Numbered from the stretch's first letter, positions 9,708 through 18,924 are shown. The stretch: 58,975 nt of DNA from Bryobacterales bacterium (GCA_027459465.1 DAIDIH010000268.1:1-58975), one strand, 5' to 3'. Notes: generated by a model not told the origin, from the letters alone. Program-made: numbers and translations.

Positions 9708-11158
9708 TGCAAATACGCGCGGATCGGCTCCGCGAAGCCGCCTACATAGCCCTGCGCCAGATACTCGTCGAGCAGCGGGGCAAGGTTGGTCTTAAGGCTC
9801 TGTTTGGCGCGTCCCTCGTCGGCCTCAAGGAAATACGAATGTCCGGGGACAAGCGGGAGCGTGTCCTCCGCTGCGTGCTCGACGAAGACGGACAGTAAAT
9901 CCCGAAAGGCCTTCTTTGTGGTATCGCAGCCGAGTTGTTCGACAACGCTCATGCGAGGCCAAAGAGAAACAAAGGCAAAGCGCCGCCTCACAGCGACATC
10001 CACAATGGCAATGCTGCGGTCGGCGGTGTTCATCGTGCCAAGGACGTGGAGGTTCGGTGGCAGGAAGAGGGTGGCGTGGAAGGGCTCGCCGAAGTCATAG
10101 GGGAGCTGAACCTTGCGCTCCGTATCGGCTGGCTCCAACAGGAAGATCGCCTCACCGAGAATCTTGCCCAGGTCTGCCCGGTTGATCTCGTCGATGTGAA
10201 GGAGATAGTTGTGCGCGGGATCTTTGAGAGCTTCGGCAGCGGCTTGCATCAGAAAGCCCTGCGCGGGTTCGAAGCGGAAGCCGAGGTCGCCGCCGGCGCT
10301 TGAAGGCGCGAGGCCCCCGATGAAGTTTTCGTACGTTGTGTTCGGATGAAACTGCACGCTTCGCCCACGCCCGCCATAATCCTCACGAAGCACATCAACG
10401 GCCATGCGGGTTTTTCCGGCGCCAGGCGGACCTTGAAGGATGACGTAGCGCCGGGCCCCGAGAAGGCCGGCCACCTCATCCCGCTCCACGGAGGGCATGA
10501 GGTGTTCAAACCATTTCGATTGGATCTTGTCGTGGTCGGCACGGAACTCAGTGAGGGGTGGGTGGCCACGTTCTTCGAACAGTAGGTCAAGGAAAGCCGT
10601 GACTGCGGCTTCGATGCCGGCAGGGCCGTCCGCAGGGCGATACAGCGCGTAAATCTCTTTGCCGTATCTGTCGAACACGGACTTGTATTCCGGCCACGCC
10701 TGCCGCACGTTTTCGGGAAGCCCAAGGTCGGTGCGCGTGGGATCGTGCTTGGCCCAGGCAACGAGTTCGCCCTGACCAAACTCGGCATTGAGCCAAGCGC
10801 AGATTGCCTGCGCCTTTCGAGCATGACCCGGCCGGCCAAGGATCGCTTCGTCGGGACTCAACCCGGCCGTGCCGACGACCAGGCCCACGAGGCAGGGCCG
10901 GTCCTTCACGGGAAACAAAACGAAGGACAATCCGCTGTAGGCGCCAGACCCAGGATTGCTCGGATGAATGTAGGCGGCGAAGGGCACGCCGGTTTCGGGG
11001 TCCATGTCAGGGGCCTGCGGCTTGACCGTCTTGGCCGCTGCCTTCGGGTAGCGGCGGTCCGATCCCTCGAAGAGCGAATTCAGTGCCTCCTTGTTTCGCT
11101 CGGTCCAGCCGGTTTGCCATCCGGAATGAACAATATCGACCAGGCGTGAGAGGCTCAT
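9689..11158 (-). CDS. mcrB: McrB-like AAA+ motor of a type IV restriction system
   Basis: A 489-residue protein. Residues 1-200 form a non-AAA domain (DUF3578-like at best) that probably recognises modified DNA. The AAA+ domain then shows Walker A GPPGAGKT (243-250), Walker B with DEINRAD near 323-329, and the McrB signature GTMNTADRS (374-382). McrB proteins are nucleotide-driven ring motors (GTP in E. coli) that load McrC. The frame is open far upstream through the permease region, but that part is a shadow; the ATG at 11158 overlaps the permease stop as ATGA, a classic coupling signal. It overlaps mcrC by 19 bp. Confidence 0.85.
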   Translation of the reverse strand: MSLSRLVDIVHSGWQTGWTERNKEALNSLFEGSDRRYPKAAAKTVKPQAPDMDPETGVPFAAYIHPSNPGSGAYSGLSFVLFPVKDRPCLVGLVVGTAGLSPDEAILGRPGHARKAQAICAWLNAEFGQGELVAWAKHDPTRTDLGLPENVRQAWPEYKSVFDRYGKEIYALYRPADGPAGIEAAVTAFLDLLFEERGHPPLTEFRADHDKIQSKWFEHLMPSVERDEVAGLLGARRYVILQGPPGAGKTRMAVDVLREDYGGRGRSVQFHPNTTYENFIGGLAPSSAGGDLGFRFEPAQGFLMQAAAEALKDPAHNYLLHIDEINRADLGKILGEAIFLLEPADTERKVQLPYDFGEPFHATLFLPPNLHVLGTMNTADRSIAIVDVAVRRRFAFVSLWPRMSVVEQLGCDTTKKAFRDLLSVFVEHAAEDTLPLVPGHSYFLEADEGRAKQSLKTNLAPLLDEYLAQGYVGGFAEPIRAYLQWLRSL

Positions 11159-12573
11159 CGGCGTCTGAAGACCGAGCTTAGCACCGCCGCGGGCGCCGCA
11201 GCGGTGCGACGGGCAGGGAAGTACACGAGGGCGCCGAGGGCGTTCGCGGCGAGGACGGTGAGCGCGATTTTGGCGGCGAAGGCGGTGCGGCTGACCACGG
11301 TGACGATGGGGTAGAGGGCGATGAGGAATGCAATCGCACTGGATGCGAGGCCGAGGGCGGCGGTCCATTTGAGCCAGGGCGGGAGGCTGCTTCGGAGGCG
11401 GGCGGCGCCGAACAGGGGGAGCGCGAAGAGGGCGAGGTAGGCGATCGAGTAGTGGGCGATGGAGGCCGCGGTGAGGACCTGGTTGGCCTCCTGCTCGCGG
11501 ACGCCGAGCATGCTCGCGAAGATGATGAGCATCACCAGCGTGGCGACGAAGACGATCGAGTTCACGGGGGTTTTGCGGCGGGGGTCGAGGCGGGCGAACC
11601 AGGCGGGCACAACGTGGTCCCAACCGGCGGTCATCGGCAACCGTGTCAGCCCCGTGAACAGCAGACTGGCGCTGGCAATGGAGCGCGCGGCCAACAGCAC
11701 GATAAACAAGGGCGCGAGCACGGAAGCGGGGCCGTGATTGCCGAAGGCGCGGCGGAAGGTCTGCGGGATGGGTCCGATGAGGTCGATGGGGCCGCCTCCG
11801 GAGAAGGCGAACACGGAACTGGTGCCGAGGACGAACATGAGGGCGATGACGGGGGCGGAGATGCGGACGGAGTTGCCGATGTTGCGGGCCGGGTCGCGCG
11901 ACTCTCCGGCGAGGATGGCGACGTACTCGAAGCCGCTGAGCGCGCCGGTGGTCATCTGGCCGAAAACGGCGAGGCTGTACCAGTTGGCCGAAGGCAGTTT
12001 CCAGGCGAAGGGATGCCAGGCGAGGAGCCGGTGCGTGGCAAGACCCCAGAGCGGCAGCGGAAGCAGGATGACGTAGGCGAGGAGGATCATGACGCTGCCG
12101 GCGTTGTGCAGCCATTTCCCGGCGCCGAGGCCGCGGATGCCAATCCAGGCGATGCCGGCGACGACCGTGCCGGTGATGGCGAGCGTGGCGGGCTTGCTCG
12201 AGGGAATCCAGGCGCCGGCGGGGCCAGCCATGTAGCCGATGTCAGTGGGGACGGTGAAGACGATGGCGGCGGTGCAGATGACCGCGTATACCCACAGATT
12301 CCAGGCGATGAAGAACCCACCCGTCTGGCCGAAGCCGGCCTTGGCCCACTGGTACAGCCCGCCTTCGAGCGGCAGGCGCTGGTTGAGGTGGATGACGACG
12401 GCGGCCAGCGGCAGGTAGTACAGAGCGATGGCGGCGAGCCAGAAGAAGCCGTTGGCGGCGCCGAGTTCGGCGGCCACGCCCACCCAGGTAGAGCCGACCA
12501 CGCAGAGTACCTGGGCCAGTACGAGATCGCGGAGGCCGAGTTCGCGCCTGAGTGGCTTGGCGGCGCCGGGCAT
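11155..12573 (-). CDS. APC-family amino acid/polyamine permease
   Basis: A 472-residue integral membrane protein with about 12 hydrophobic segments. The first segment carries VGSTWVGVAAELGAANGFFW, like the unwound TM1 of APC transporters, and GALSGFEYVAILAGESRDP resembles the conserved TM6/loop of the family. It probably imports or exchanges an amino acid or amine; the substrate is unknown. The start ATG 12573 lacks a ribosome-binding site and diverges from rpoN with 79 bp between. Its stop overlaps the mcrB start, so a transporter heads the restriction operon, which is unusual. Confidence 0.82.
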   Translation of the reverse strand: MPGAAKPLRRELGLRDLVLAQVLCVVGSTWVGVAAELGAANGFFWLAAIALYYLPLAAVVIHLNQRLPLEGGLYQWAKAGFGQTGGFFIAWNLWVYAVICTAAIVFTVPTDIGYMAGPAGAWIPSSKPATLAITGTVVAGIAWIGIRGLGAGKWLHNAGSVMILLAYVILLPLPLWGLATHRLLAWHPFAWKLPSANWYSLAVFGQMTTGALSGFEYVAILAGESRDPARNIGNSVRISAPVIALMFVLGTSSVFAFSGGGPIDLIGPIPQTFRRAFGNHGPASVLAPLFIVLLAARSIASASLLFTGLTRLPMTAGWDHVVPAWFARLDPRRKTPVNSIVFVATLVMLIIFASMLGVREQEANQVLTAASIAHYSIAYLALFALPLFGAARLRSSLPPWLKWTAALGLASSAIAFLIALYPIVTVVSRTAFAAKIALTVLAANALGALVYFPARRTAAAPAAVLSSVFRRR

Positions 12574-12652
12574 GGTGAGTTTGATGATGCCACAGCGGGC
12601 CGGATTGGCGAAACCGCTCTCATGCCGGGTTGCTATGATGAGGTTGAACTGT

Positions 12653-14251
12653 ATGCTGACGCAAGGCGTTCAACTCCGGGTCGGGCTCCGGCAGACACTG
12701 ACGCCGGGCCTCGTTCAGATGGTCACGGTGCTCCAGATGAACTCGCTGGAGCTGAGCGACCTGATTGCACAGGAAGTGGACCAGAATCCGGTGCTGGAAC
12801 TTGCCGCCGATGGCGGCGAGGAGGTCACGCCGGAGGAGATTCAGGCGCTGCTGGAGGCCGAGGCGGAGCGCGAAGGGGCGCCTGCGGACCAGTCAGTGCT
12901 GAGCGCTATGGACCCGGCGGGTTTGGAGACGGGATCGGAAGCGGTGGAGTTGGCCGAGAGCGGCGAGATGAGCGCGGTGGCGGGGGAAAGCGAAGCGCCG
13001 GTGGGGGGCGAGATTGCGATTCCCCCGGTGGAAGACGCGGCTCCTGCGGCGGCGTCCGCCGACACGTTTGACGAGATCGATTTCGGTTCGTTTTTCGACG
13101 ATTACCTCGACCCGGGATTTAAGAGTCCGGCATCGGAACAAGTCGACAAGCCTTCGTTTGAAACATTTCTTGCCTCGGAAGTGACGCTGGCCGACCACCT
13201 GGAGTCGCAGTTGAGCGTGCAGGCGATGCCGGATGCGGTTCGCGACGCGGCGTACTACATCATCGGGAACCTCGATGAGTACGGGCGGCTGGAGGCCTCG
13301 CTCGAAGAGATGGCGCAGATGAGCGGGCACACGCTCGAGGAACTGCGCGAGGCGGTGAAAGCGATTCAGTCGCTGGAGCCGGCGGGATTGGCGGCGGCCG
13401 ACCTTCGGGAGTGCCTGCTGTTGCAACTGGAGAGCCGCGGGGCCAAGGGCGGGGTGGCGTGGCAGATTGTGGACCAGCATCTGAAGCTGCTGGAGAACAA
13501 GCAATTCAAGGAACTGGCCAAGGCTCTGGGCCGGCCGATGGAGCATATCAAGATCGCGGTGGACATCATCCGCCATCTGGATCCGTGGCCGGGGCTGCGA
13601 TTCTCCGCCTCGGGCGCGCGGCCGGTGGAACCCGACGTCTACATTTCGAAAGACGGCGACAGCTACCTTATCGAGCTGAACGACGACCAGATTCCGCAGT
13701 TGCGTTTGAATTCGAGCTACAAACGGCTGGTGAGCCGCGAGGAAGAGCCGCGGAAGGAAGTGCGGAACTTCATCCGGGAGAAGTACACGTCGGCGCTGAT
13801 GCTGATGAAAAACATCGAGCAGCGCAAGCAGACGATCCTCAAGGTTTGCCAGGCGATTGTGGGGCGCCAGACGGACTTTTTGGAACAGGGCATCGACGCG
13901 CTGCGTCCGATGATGATCAAGGAAGTAGCCGAGGAAATCGGCGTTCATCCTTCGACGGTAAGCCGCGCGGTGGCGGGTAAGTACGCGCACACGCCGCAGG
14001 GTGTGTTCGAGTTGCGGTACTTTTTCTCTGAGGCGGTGCAGGGCGTGAATGGGAGTTCGACGCCGCTGCTGAAGCTGAAGCGGATGGTGAAGAAGATGAT
14101 CGAGGAGGAGGATGCGTGCCACCCACTCACCGACGAACAGATCACCGAGAGGCTAAGGGCGGGCGGGATCGATGTGAACCGCCGCACGGTAGCCAAGTAT
14201 CGCGAGGACATGCGAATTCCGTCCACACATCAGCGCCGCCGGCGAGACTAA
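12653..14251 (+). CDS. rpoN: RNA polymerase sigma-54 factor
   Basis: A 532-residue sigma factor that directs RNA polymerase to -24/-12 promoters and needs AAA+ activators. The N-terminal glutamine- and leucine-rich activator-interacting region (VGLRQTLTPGLVQMVTVLQM) is followed by an acidic linker of about 100 residues, longer than usual. Then come the core-binding domain, an HTH (EVAEEIGVHPSTVSRAV) and the RpoN box (RRTVAKYRE) near the end. I chose ATG 12653, with AGG about 9 nt upstream; in-frame ATGs at 12635 and 12638 are also possible. It begins the conserved rpoN-hpf-rapZ cluster. Confidence 0.95.
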   Translation: MLTQGVQLRVGLRQTLTPGLVQMVTVLQMNSLELSDLIAQEVDQNPVLELAADGGEEVTPEEIQALLEAEAEREGAPADQSVLSAMDPAGLETGSEAVELAESGEMSAVAGESEAPVGGEIAIPPVEDAAPAAASADTFDEIDFGSFFDDYLDPGFKSPASEQVDKPSFETFLASEVTLADHLESQLSVQAMPDAVRDAAYYIIGNLDEYGRLEASLEEMAQMSGHTLEELREAVKAIQSLEPAGLAAADLRECLLLQLESRGAKGGVAWQIVDQHLKLLENKQFKELAKALGRPMEHIKIAVDIIRHLDPWPGLRFSASGARPVEPDVYISKDGDSYLIELNDDQIPQLRLNSSYKRLVSREEEPRKEVRNFIREKYTSALMLMKNIEQRKQTILKVCQAIVGRQTDFLEQGIDALRPMMIKEVAEEIGVHPSTVSRAVAGKYAHTPQGVFELRYFFSEAVQGVNGSSTPLLKLKRMVKKMIEEEDACHPLTDEQITERLRAGGIDVNRRTVAKYREDMRIPSTHQRRRRD

Positions 14252-14277
14252 GCGCGGCCGGCGCACGTCGTACTAAT

Positions 14278-14313
14278 CAGAGAATCCCATTCGGGCAGAG
14301 AATCCCATTCGGG
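14278..14313 (+). repeat. Two tandem 18-bp direct repeats before hpf
   Basis: The 18-bp unit beginning CAGAGAATCCC is present twice, perfectly and back to back (14278-14295 and 14296-14313), directly before the GGAGG of hpf. The end of the unit (TCGGG) contributes to the ribosome-binding site. A recent slippage duplication or a protein-binding site are both possible. Confidence 0.9.
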
Positions 14314-14323
14314 AGGTAGCGCA

Positions 14324-14908
14324 ATGAAACTCACATACACCGGTGTACCGGAGGAGTTTCCTCCACGCCAACAGGCGAAGCTGGATGCGAGGCTAAGCCG
14401 GATTGCGAAGATGATCGAGCACGGCCGCGAGCGGGAAGCGCGCGCGGTGGTGCGGCGGCAGAGGCATCTGCATGTCGTCGATCTGACTCTGAACGCATTC
14501 GACCATGCGCTGGTAGGGCAGGGTTCGGACCGCGACCTGTTCACGGCGATGGTGGAAGCGGCGGACAAACTGGAGCGGCAGGTGCAGAACATGCGGGCGC
14601 GCTGGCGGACGACGAAGCGGCACAAGGAAGCGCCGAAGCGGGAGCCCGAGGCGGCGGAGGCGGCGCCGGTGGCTCCGGTGCGGATGAACGGGACGGCGAA
14701 GAGGGCGGCGGCGCGCGCGGCGGCGGCGGCTCCGAAGGTGGTGCGGGTGGCGCGGCGGCGGACGCGGAAGCCGATGACGCCGGACGAGGCGGTGCTCGAG
14801 ATCGGGGCCGCGGAGAATTTCCTGGTCTTTCAGGACGCGGACACGGACCGGATGTCGGTGCTGGTGCGGCGCAGCGACGGGCATTTTGACCTGGTCGAAG
14901 GCGAGTGA
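14324..14908 (+). CDS. hpf: Long-form ribosome hibernation promoting factor
   Basis: A 194-residue protein with the HPF/RaiA N-terminal domain (about 1-100) that binds the 30S decoding region. A basic Ala/Arg-rich linker (about 105-150) follows, then the C-terminal dimerisation domain (KPMTPDEAVLEIGAAENFLV to the end) that pairs two ribosomes into 100S particles. A GGAGG site precedes ATG 14324. It sits between rpoN and rapZ, the usual place for this gene, and its stop overlaps the rapZ GTG. Confidence 0.9.
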   Translation: MKLTYTGVPEEFPPRQQAKLDARLSRIAKMIEHGREREARAVVRRQRHLHVVDLTLNAFDHALVGQGSDRDLFTAMVEAADKLERQVQNMRARWRTTKRHKEAPKREPEAAEAAPVAPVRMNGTAKRAAARAAAAAPKVVRVARRRTRKPMTPDEAVLEIGAAENFLVFQDADTDRMSVLVRRSDGHFDLVEGE

Positions 14909-15813
14909 AGGGCGCCGGGAAGCGGTCTCAGGCGGGCGGTAAGAACGCGGCGCCCGCCGCGGCGGCGCAGTTGCTTATCATCACGGGTCTGAGCGGGTCG
15001 GGTAAGGGGACGGCGCTGCGCTCGTTCGAGGATCTTGGCTTCTATGCGGTAGACAATCTACCCATAGGGCTGATTCCGAAGTTCGCCGACCTGACGCGGG
15101 ACTCGGCGCGAGTGAACCGCGCGGCGCTGGTGGTGGATATTCGCGAAGGCGGGGCGCTGAAGGCGTTTCCGGCGATGTACCGGAAGCTGAAGGCGCGATT
15201 TCCCGTGAAGCTTCTGTTTCTGGAGGCCGACGACGCGACGCTGCAGCGGCGATTCAGCGAGACGCGGCGGCCGCACCCGTTGGGCCTGCAGGCGACGGTG
15301 GCGGAGAACATTGCCGAAGAGCGGCGGCTGCTTGCGCCGATCCGGCGGCTGGCGGACCTGACCATCGACACGACGAGGCTGAACGTGCACGAGTTGCGCG
15401 AGGTGATTGCGGAAAAGTTCGGGGGGCAGCAGCGAGCGAACCTGCGCATCAATGTGACGAGCTTCGGATTCCGGCACGGCGTGCCCGTGGACAGCGACCT
15501 GGTGTTCGACGTGCGGTTCCTGCCGAATCCGAATTACATCCCGCAGTTCAAGGAACTGACGGGAAGGAATCCGAAGGTCGCGCGGTATATCCGGTCGTTC
15601 CCGCAGACGGTCGAGTTCATCGACCGGATCTCCGACTTACTTGTGTATCTGATCCCACATTACATCAGCGAGGGCAAGACTTACCTGACCATCTCGATCG
15701 GGTGTACGGGAGGGAAGCACCGGTCGGTGATGATAGCGAGTGAGATCCGGAAGCGGCTGGCGGCGGCGGGTTACAAGGCCAAAGAAACGCATCGGGACAT
15801 GAACAAGGGATAA
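14905..15813 (+). CDS. rapZ: RapZ/YvcJ-family nucleotide-binding protein
   Basis: A 302-residue protein. The N-terminal P-loop GLSGSGKG (near 29-36) and the DNLP motif mark the RapZ nucleotide-binding domain. The C-terminal domain has the GCTGGKHRSV segment. In enterobacteria RapZ controls GlmS through small-RNA processing; in other phyla the role is less clear. The start is GTG, overlapping the hpf stop (GTGA). PtsN or HPr kinase, often found in this cluster, is missing. Confidence 0.93.
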   Translation: MKGAGKRSQAGGKNAAPAAAAQLLIITGLSGSGKGTALRSFEDLGFYAVDNLPIGLIPKFADLTRDSARVNRAALVVDIREGGALKAFPAMYRKLKARFPVKLLFLEADDATLQRRFSETRRPHPLGLQATVAENIAEERRLLAPIRRLADLTIDTTRLNVHELREVIAEKFGGQQRANLRINVTSFGFRHGVPVDSDLVFDVRFLPNPNYIPQFKELTGRNPKVARYIRSFPQTVEFIDRISDLLVYLIPHYISEGKTYLTISIGCTGGKHRSVMIASEIRKRLAAAGYKAKETHRDMNKG

Positions 15814-15870
15814 AGCGGAATTGGCGGCGTGATAGACTAAGTTACAGGCCCGCGGCCACCAGAGGAGACG

Positions 15871-17316
15871 ATGATGTCACAGCGATGTGCCGCGGTCTTA
15901 CTCGCGGCTGCCTTTGTCCCTTCCCTGTTTGCGCAGACGCACTGCGATCCGGTACGGTTCTCGGGCGCGACTTACACGCGGCTTCTGTCCCCGGATGGGT
16001 CACAGGTCACGGGGCTGCTGCGGAACTTTGACGGCACTTTCGATTCCTACACGCTCACGACGGCGGCGCCGTATACGCTGCTTAAAACGACGAAGAACGA
16101 CCTCGGTCTGATCCTGCCGTGCGGAGTCACTCCGCCGGCGGGGACGCCGATGGGAGGGCTTCCGGTTCTGGCCGAGTACCTGAGCCGGCCCGGCGTGCCG
16201 TCACAGACCGTGGCCGTCGCTCCGATGTCGAGCACGACGGGAGTGCTCGCGTTCTTACCGAAGAACGCGACGGCGGCGGAGGTTTTTTCCGGAGGGCTGG
16301 GAGCAAAGGAATTTTCCGGCACCACATATCCAGCCGGGAGTAAGCCGGTGGGTGTGATTTTGGCCGACGTGAACGGCGACTCGGTGCCGGACCTGCTTGT
16401 GCTCGACGCGGGAAGCGGAACGGATGCGGGCGGCGTGTATGTGTTCTTTGGCTCCGCCGCCGGCTTGTTCCAGTTTCAATCGAGTTATCAGGCGGGCGGG
16501 CAACCCCTGGCAATGACCGCGGCGGATTTCAATGGCGACGGGAAGCCGGATATCGCGGTAGCGAATTCGAATTCGGGAAACATTTCCGTCTTCCTCAACA
16601 AAGGCGACGGAACCTTTCTGCCGGCGCGGAACTTCGCCGCGGGCTTACTGCCCGTGACAATCGCGGCGGCGGATTTTAACCGGGACGGCAAACTGGATCT
16701 GATCACCGCCGGCGGCCCGCTCGGGATGACAGCCGTGCTGTTCGGAAATGGAGACGGCACCTTCAATGCGGCGGCAGCGCCGCGAACGCTACGCTGGAGC
16801 GGAACGTCTGTGGCCACCGGCGACTTCAACGGGGACGGCAAAACAGATGCTGCGTTCGCAAGCGGGGCAGGCGTGGCAGTGGAACTGGGCCACGGCGACG
16901 GGACGTTCGGACCACCGGCGTTCTACCTGGCGGGAAGTCCGGCGGCGTCACTGATTGTCACGGACATTAACGGCGACTCGAAGCAAGACATTCTGGTGGC
17001 GTCCGGCAATCCACTGGTGATTGCGGGCGATCCGATTTCGGACGGGGTGTCGGTTCTACTGGGCAATGGCGATGGCACGTTTCAGGCTTCCCCGCTCGCC
17101 ATCATACCTGGGTCCGGCGTGCAGAGTTATCTCGCGCTGGAATCGCTCGCGGTTGCAGACTTCAACGGGGACGGCAAGGCGGACGCGGTGAGCGCGGAAT
17201 CGTACAGCGGCCAGGTTTATCTGTTTCCCGGCCTGGGGTCCGGGGCGTTCGGAGCGCCCGTTGCCGTTGCCTCAATCCCTGCCCTTGCCTCCATACAGGC
17301 CACAAGCGGCGACTAA
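15871..17316 (+). CDS. 5' half of a secreted FG-GAP/VCBS repeat protein (interrupted)
   Basis: 481 residues with a signal peptide (about 1-22) and an AGGAGA ribosome-binding site. It contains many FG-GAP/VCBS repeats, each with a DxNxDGxxD calcium loop such as DFNGDGKPDIAVAN, arranged as an extracellular beta-propeller. The frame stops at a TAA (17314-17316) placed inside another such loop. The next codons restore NGDGMADLAFA in the same frame, so this is the front of a protein of about 1,003 residues broken by a nonsense codon. A Tyr codon (TAC or TAT) would need one base change to give TAA. Confidence 0.8.
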   Translation: MMSQRCAAVLLAAAFVPSLFAQTHCDPVRFSGATYTRLLSPDGSQVTGLLRNFDGTFDSYTLTTAAPYTLLKTTKNDLGLILPCGVTPPAGTPMGGLPVLAEYLSRPGVPSQTVAVAPMSSTTGVLAFLPKNATAAEVFSGGLGAKEFSGTTYPAGSKPVGVILADVNGDSVPDLLVLDAGSGTDAGGVYVFFGSAAGLFQFQSSYQAGGQPLAMTAADFNGDGKPDIAVANSNSGNISVFLNKGDGTFLPARNFAAGLLPVTIAAADFNRDGKLDLITAGGPLGMTAVLFGNGDGTFNAAAAPRTLRWSGTSVATGDFNGDGKTDAAFASGAGVAVELGHGDGTFGPPAFYLAGSPAASLIVTDINGDSKQDILVASGNPLVIAGDPISDGVSVLLGNGDGTFQASPLAIIPGSGVQSYLALESLAVADFNGDGKADAVSAESYSGQVYLFPGLGSGAFGAPVAVASIPALASIQATSGD

Positions 17317-17328
17317 AATGGCGACGGC

Positions 17329-18882
17329 ATGGCTGACCTCGCGTTCGCGACGACGACGATCGATTCCGTCGCGCAAGTAACTGTGTTGCTCAACGCGGGA
17401 GGCGGCAAGTTCCTACCGCCGGTTTCGTTTCCCTCGGCCGGAGGCAACACGGTGTCGATCGCAACGGCGGACTTCAATGGCGACGGGCACGCGGACCTGA
17501 TGGTTGCTAACTCGAATGACGTGGCTGTATTTGTTGGCGACGGCAACGGTGGATTCAAGCTTTCGAAGACGTACCTTACGAGTGCCGGGCCGCTCGCCGC
17601 AATCGCCGCCGATTTCAACGGGGACGGCAAGCCGGACATTGCGGTATTGGACAATGCCGGCGGTACGGGATCGCAGGTGGATCTGCTGGTGAACAACGGC
17701 GACGGGACCTTCACTTCGGCGGCGCCGTTCCCGCTTGCGGCTTTTGCCTCGCTTGCCGCGGCGGGGGACTTCAACGGGGACGGCGCGCTGGACTTGGCTG
17801 TCACGATCCAGAACGCCGATCAAAGCTACTCGGTGGTTACTCTGCTCAACAACGGCGCGGGCGGTTTCCGGTTAGGCGCTACCAGCGCGATCCAAGACAG
17901 GCCGGTGGCGATATTGGCGCGCGATTTCAATCATGACGGCAAGGGCGACGTTGTAATTGCGTCGTCACCGCAGAACGATGGCTTTACCGGGACCGTGAGC
18001 GTATTGGTAGGGAACGGTGACGGAACATTTCAGCCGGAAAGTGCTCTCGCGAGTGGAATTCCAGTCGCAGCGCTCGCCGCCGCCGGGGTCGCGCCCGGAC
18101 ATGACTCAGACCTGGTCTTCGTCGAGGGCCCGCAGATCAATGGGGTGGCTGTGATGTTGAATGTCTCACCGGGGCAGGCGGCGGCAACGGTGAACGGCGC
18201 CAGTTTTGCCGCGAATGCTCCGGTCGCTCGCTCGTCGATTGCGTCGGTTTTCGGTTTGGACCTGGCCACGAAGAGCCAAGCGGCTTCGGGAACGCTGGGC
18301 ACGGATCTGGCGGGAACCAGCGTTCAGGTAACCGACTCGAACGGGGTCGCGGGGAAGGCGCTTCTGTTCTACGTATCACCGACTCAGGTGAATTTCCTGA
18401 TACCGGATGGCGTCGCCTATGGCGCGGCGATGATACGGGTGACCTCCGGAGATGGGAAGGTTTCGACCGGCGGCGCCAGCATTGCTCGCGTAGCGCCGGG
18501 AATCTTCGCCGCGAATTCCGCGGGGTTGGCCGCGGCGACGTTGGTGCGGGTACACGCCGACGGGACGCAGACACAGGAGGCGATGGAGCAGGTGGATCCG
18601 AATACGGGCCAAATCGTGCCGGTTGCGATCGATCTCGATCCGCAGACCGATACGGTGTACCTGGAGTTGTTCGGCACTGGGCTTCGGAATGCAACGGAGG
18701 TTTCCGTGCAGGTTGCGGGACAGACCTTGAAGCCGTCGTTTGCCGGGGCGCAGCCGACCTACGCTGGACTCGACCAGGTGAATGTGGCGCTGCCCTATTC
18801 GCTGAAGGGTGCGGGCGATGTGACGTTGACGGTGTCGGCGAACGGGATTGCGGCGAATCCGGCACACATCACCGTTGAGTAG
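17329..18882 (+). CDS. 3' half of the interrupted FG-GAP protein, with Solibacter-type C-terminal domain
   Basis: 517 residues counted from an in-frame ATG at 17329, though the reading frame continues directly from the gene to the left after its TAA. It holds further FG-GAP loops (DFNGDGHADLMVAN, DFNGDGKPDIAVLD). It ends with a domain of about 220 residues like the Solibacter paralogous C-terminal domain TIGR03437 (SVFGLDLA, LLFYVSPTQVNFLIP, YAGLDQVNVALP). No ribosome-binding site precedes the ATG, and without the N-terminal half there is no signal peptide. It is probably functional only if the TAA is read through or is a sequence error. Confidence 0.75.
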   Translation: MADLAFATTTIDSVAQVTVLLNAGGGKFLPPVSFPSAGGNTVSIATADFNGDGHADLMVANSNDVAVFVGDGNGGFKLSKTYLTSAGPLAAIAADFNGDGKPDIAVLDNAGGTGSQVDLLVNNGDGTFTSAAPFPLAAFASLAAAGDFNGDGALDLAVTIQNADQSYSVVTLLNNGAGGFRLGATSAIQDRPVAILARDFNHDGKGDVVIASSPQNDGFTGTVSVLVGNGDGTFQPESALASGIPVAALAAAGVAPGHDSDLVFVEGPQINGVAVMLNVSPGQAAATVNGASFAANAPVARSSIASVFGLDLATKSQAASGTLGTDLAGTSVQVTDSNGVAGKALLFYVSPTQVNFLIPDGVAYGAAMIRVTSGDGKVSTGGASIARVAPGIFAANSAGLAAATLVRVHADGTQTQEAMEQVDPNTGQIVPVAIDLDPQTDTVYLELFGTGLRNATEVSVQVAGQTLKPSFAGAQPTYAGLDQVNVALPYSLKGAGDVTLTVSANGIAANPAHITVE

Positions 18883-18902
18883 GGCGAATTCGTTCCTTGC
18901 GG

Positions 18903-18924
18903 TAGAATAGCGACGTTGCAACGT
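18903..18924 (+). promoter_or_regulatory. -10-like box with 12-bp palindrome
   Basis: A -10-like TAGAAT at 18903-18908 is followed by the perfect palindrome ACGTTGCAACGT at 18913-18924, which would cover the transcription start of the redoxin/copper-oxidase operon. This is a good place for a repressor site, but no regulator is identified. No convincing -35 box is seen. Confidence 0.35.

Noticed and set aside
11159..12115. N-terminal extension of mcrB into the permease gene
   Set aside because: Arg/His/Pro-rich reading of permease DNA; the ATGA at 11158 is the coupled start.
11452..13071. A 539-codon plus-strand frame across the permease and the rpoN start
   Set aside because: Crosses two well-supported genes in another frame and has Gly/Glu/Asp-rich shadow composition.
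16350..18060. FG-GAP loops as a DNA repeat array
   Set aside because: The repetition is in the protein motif; the DNA units differ too much and have no CRISPR-like spacing.
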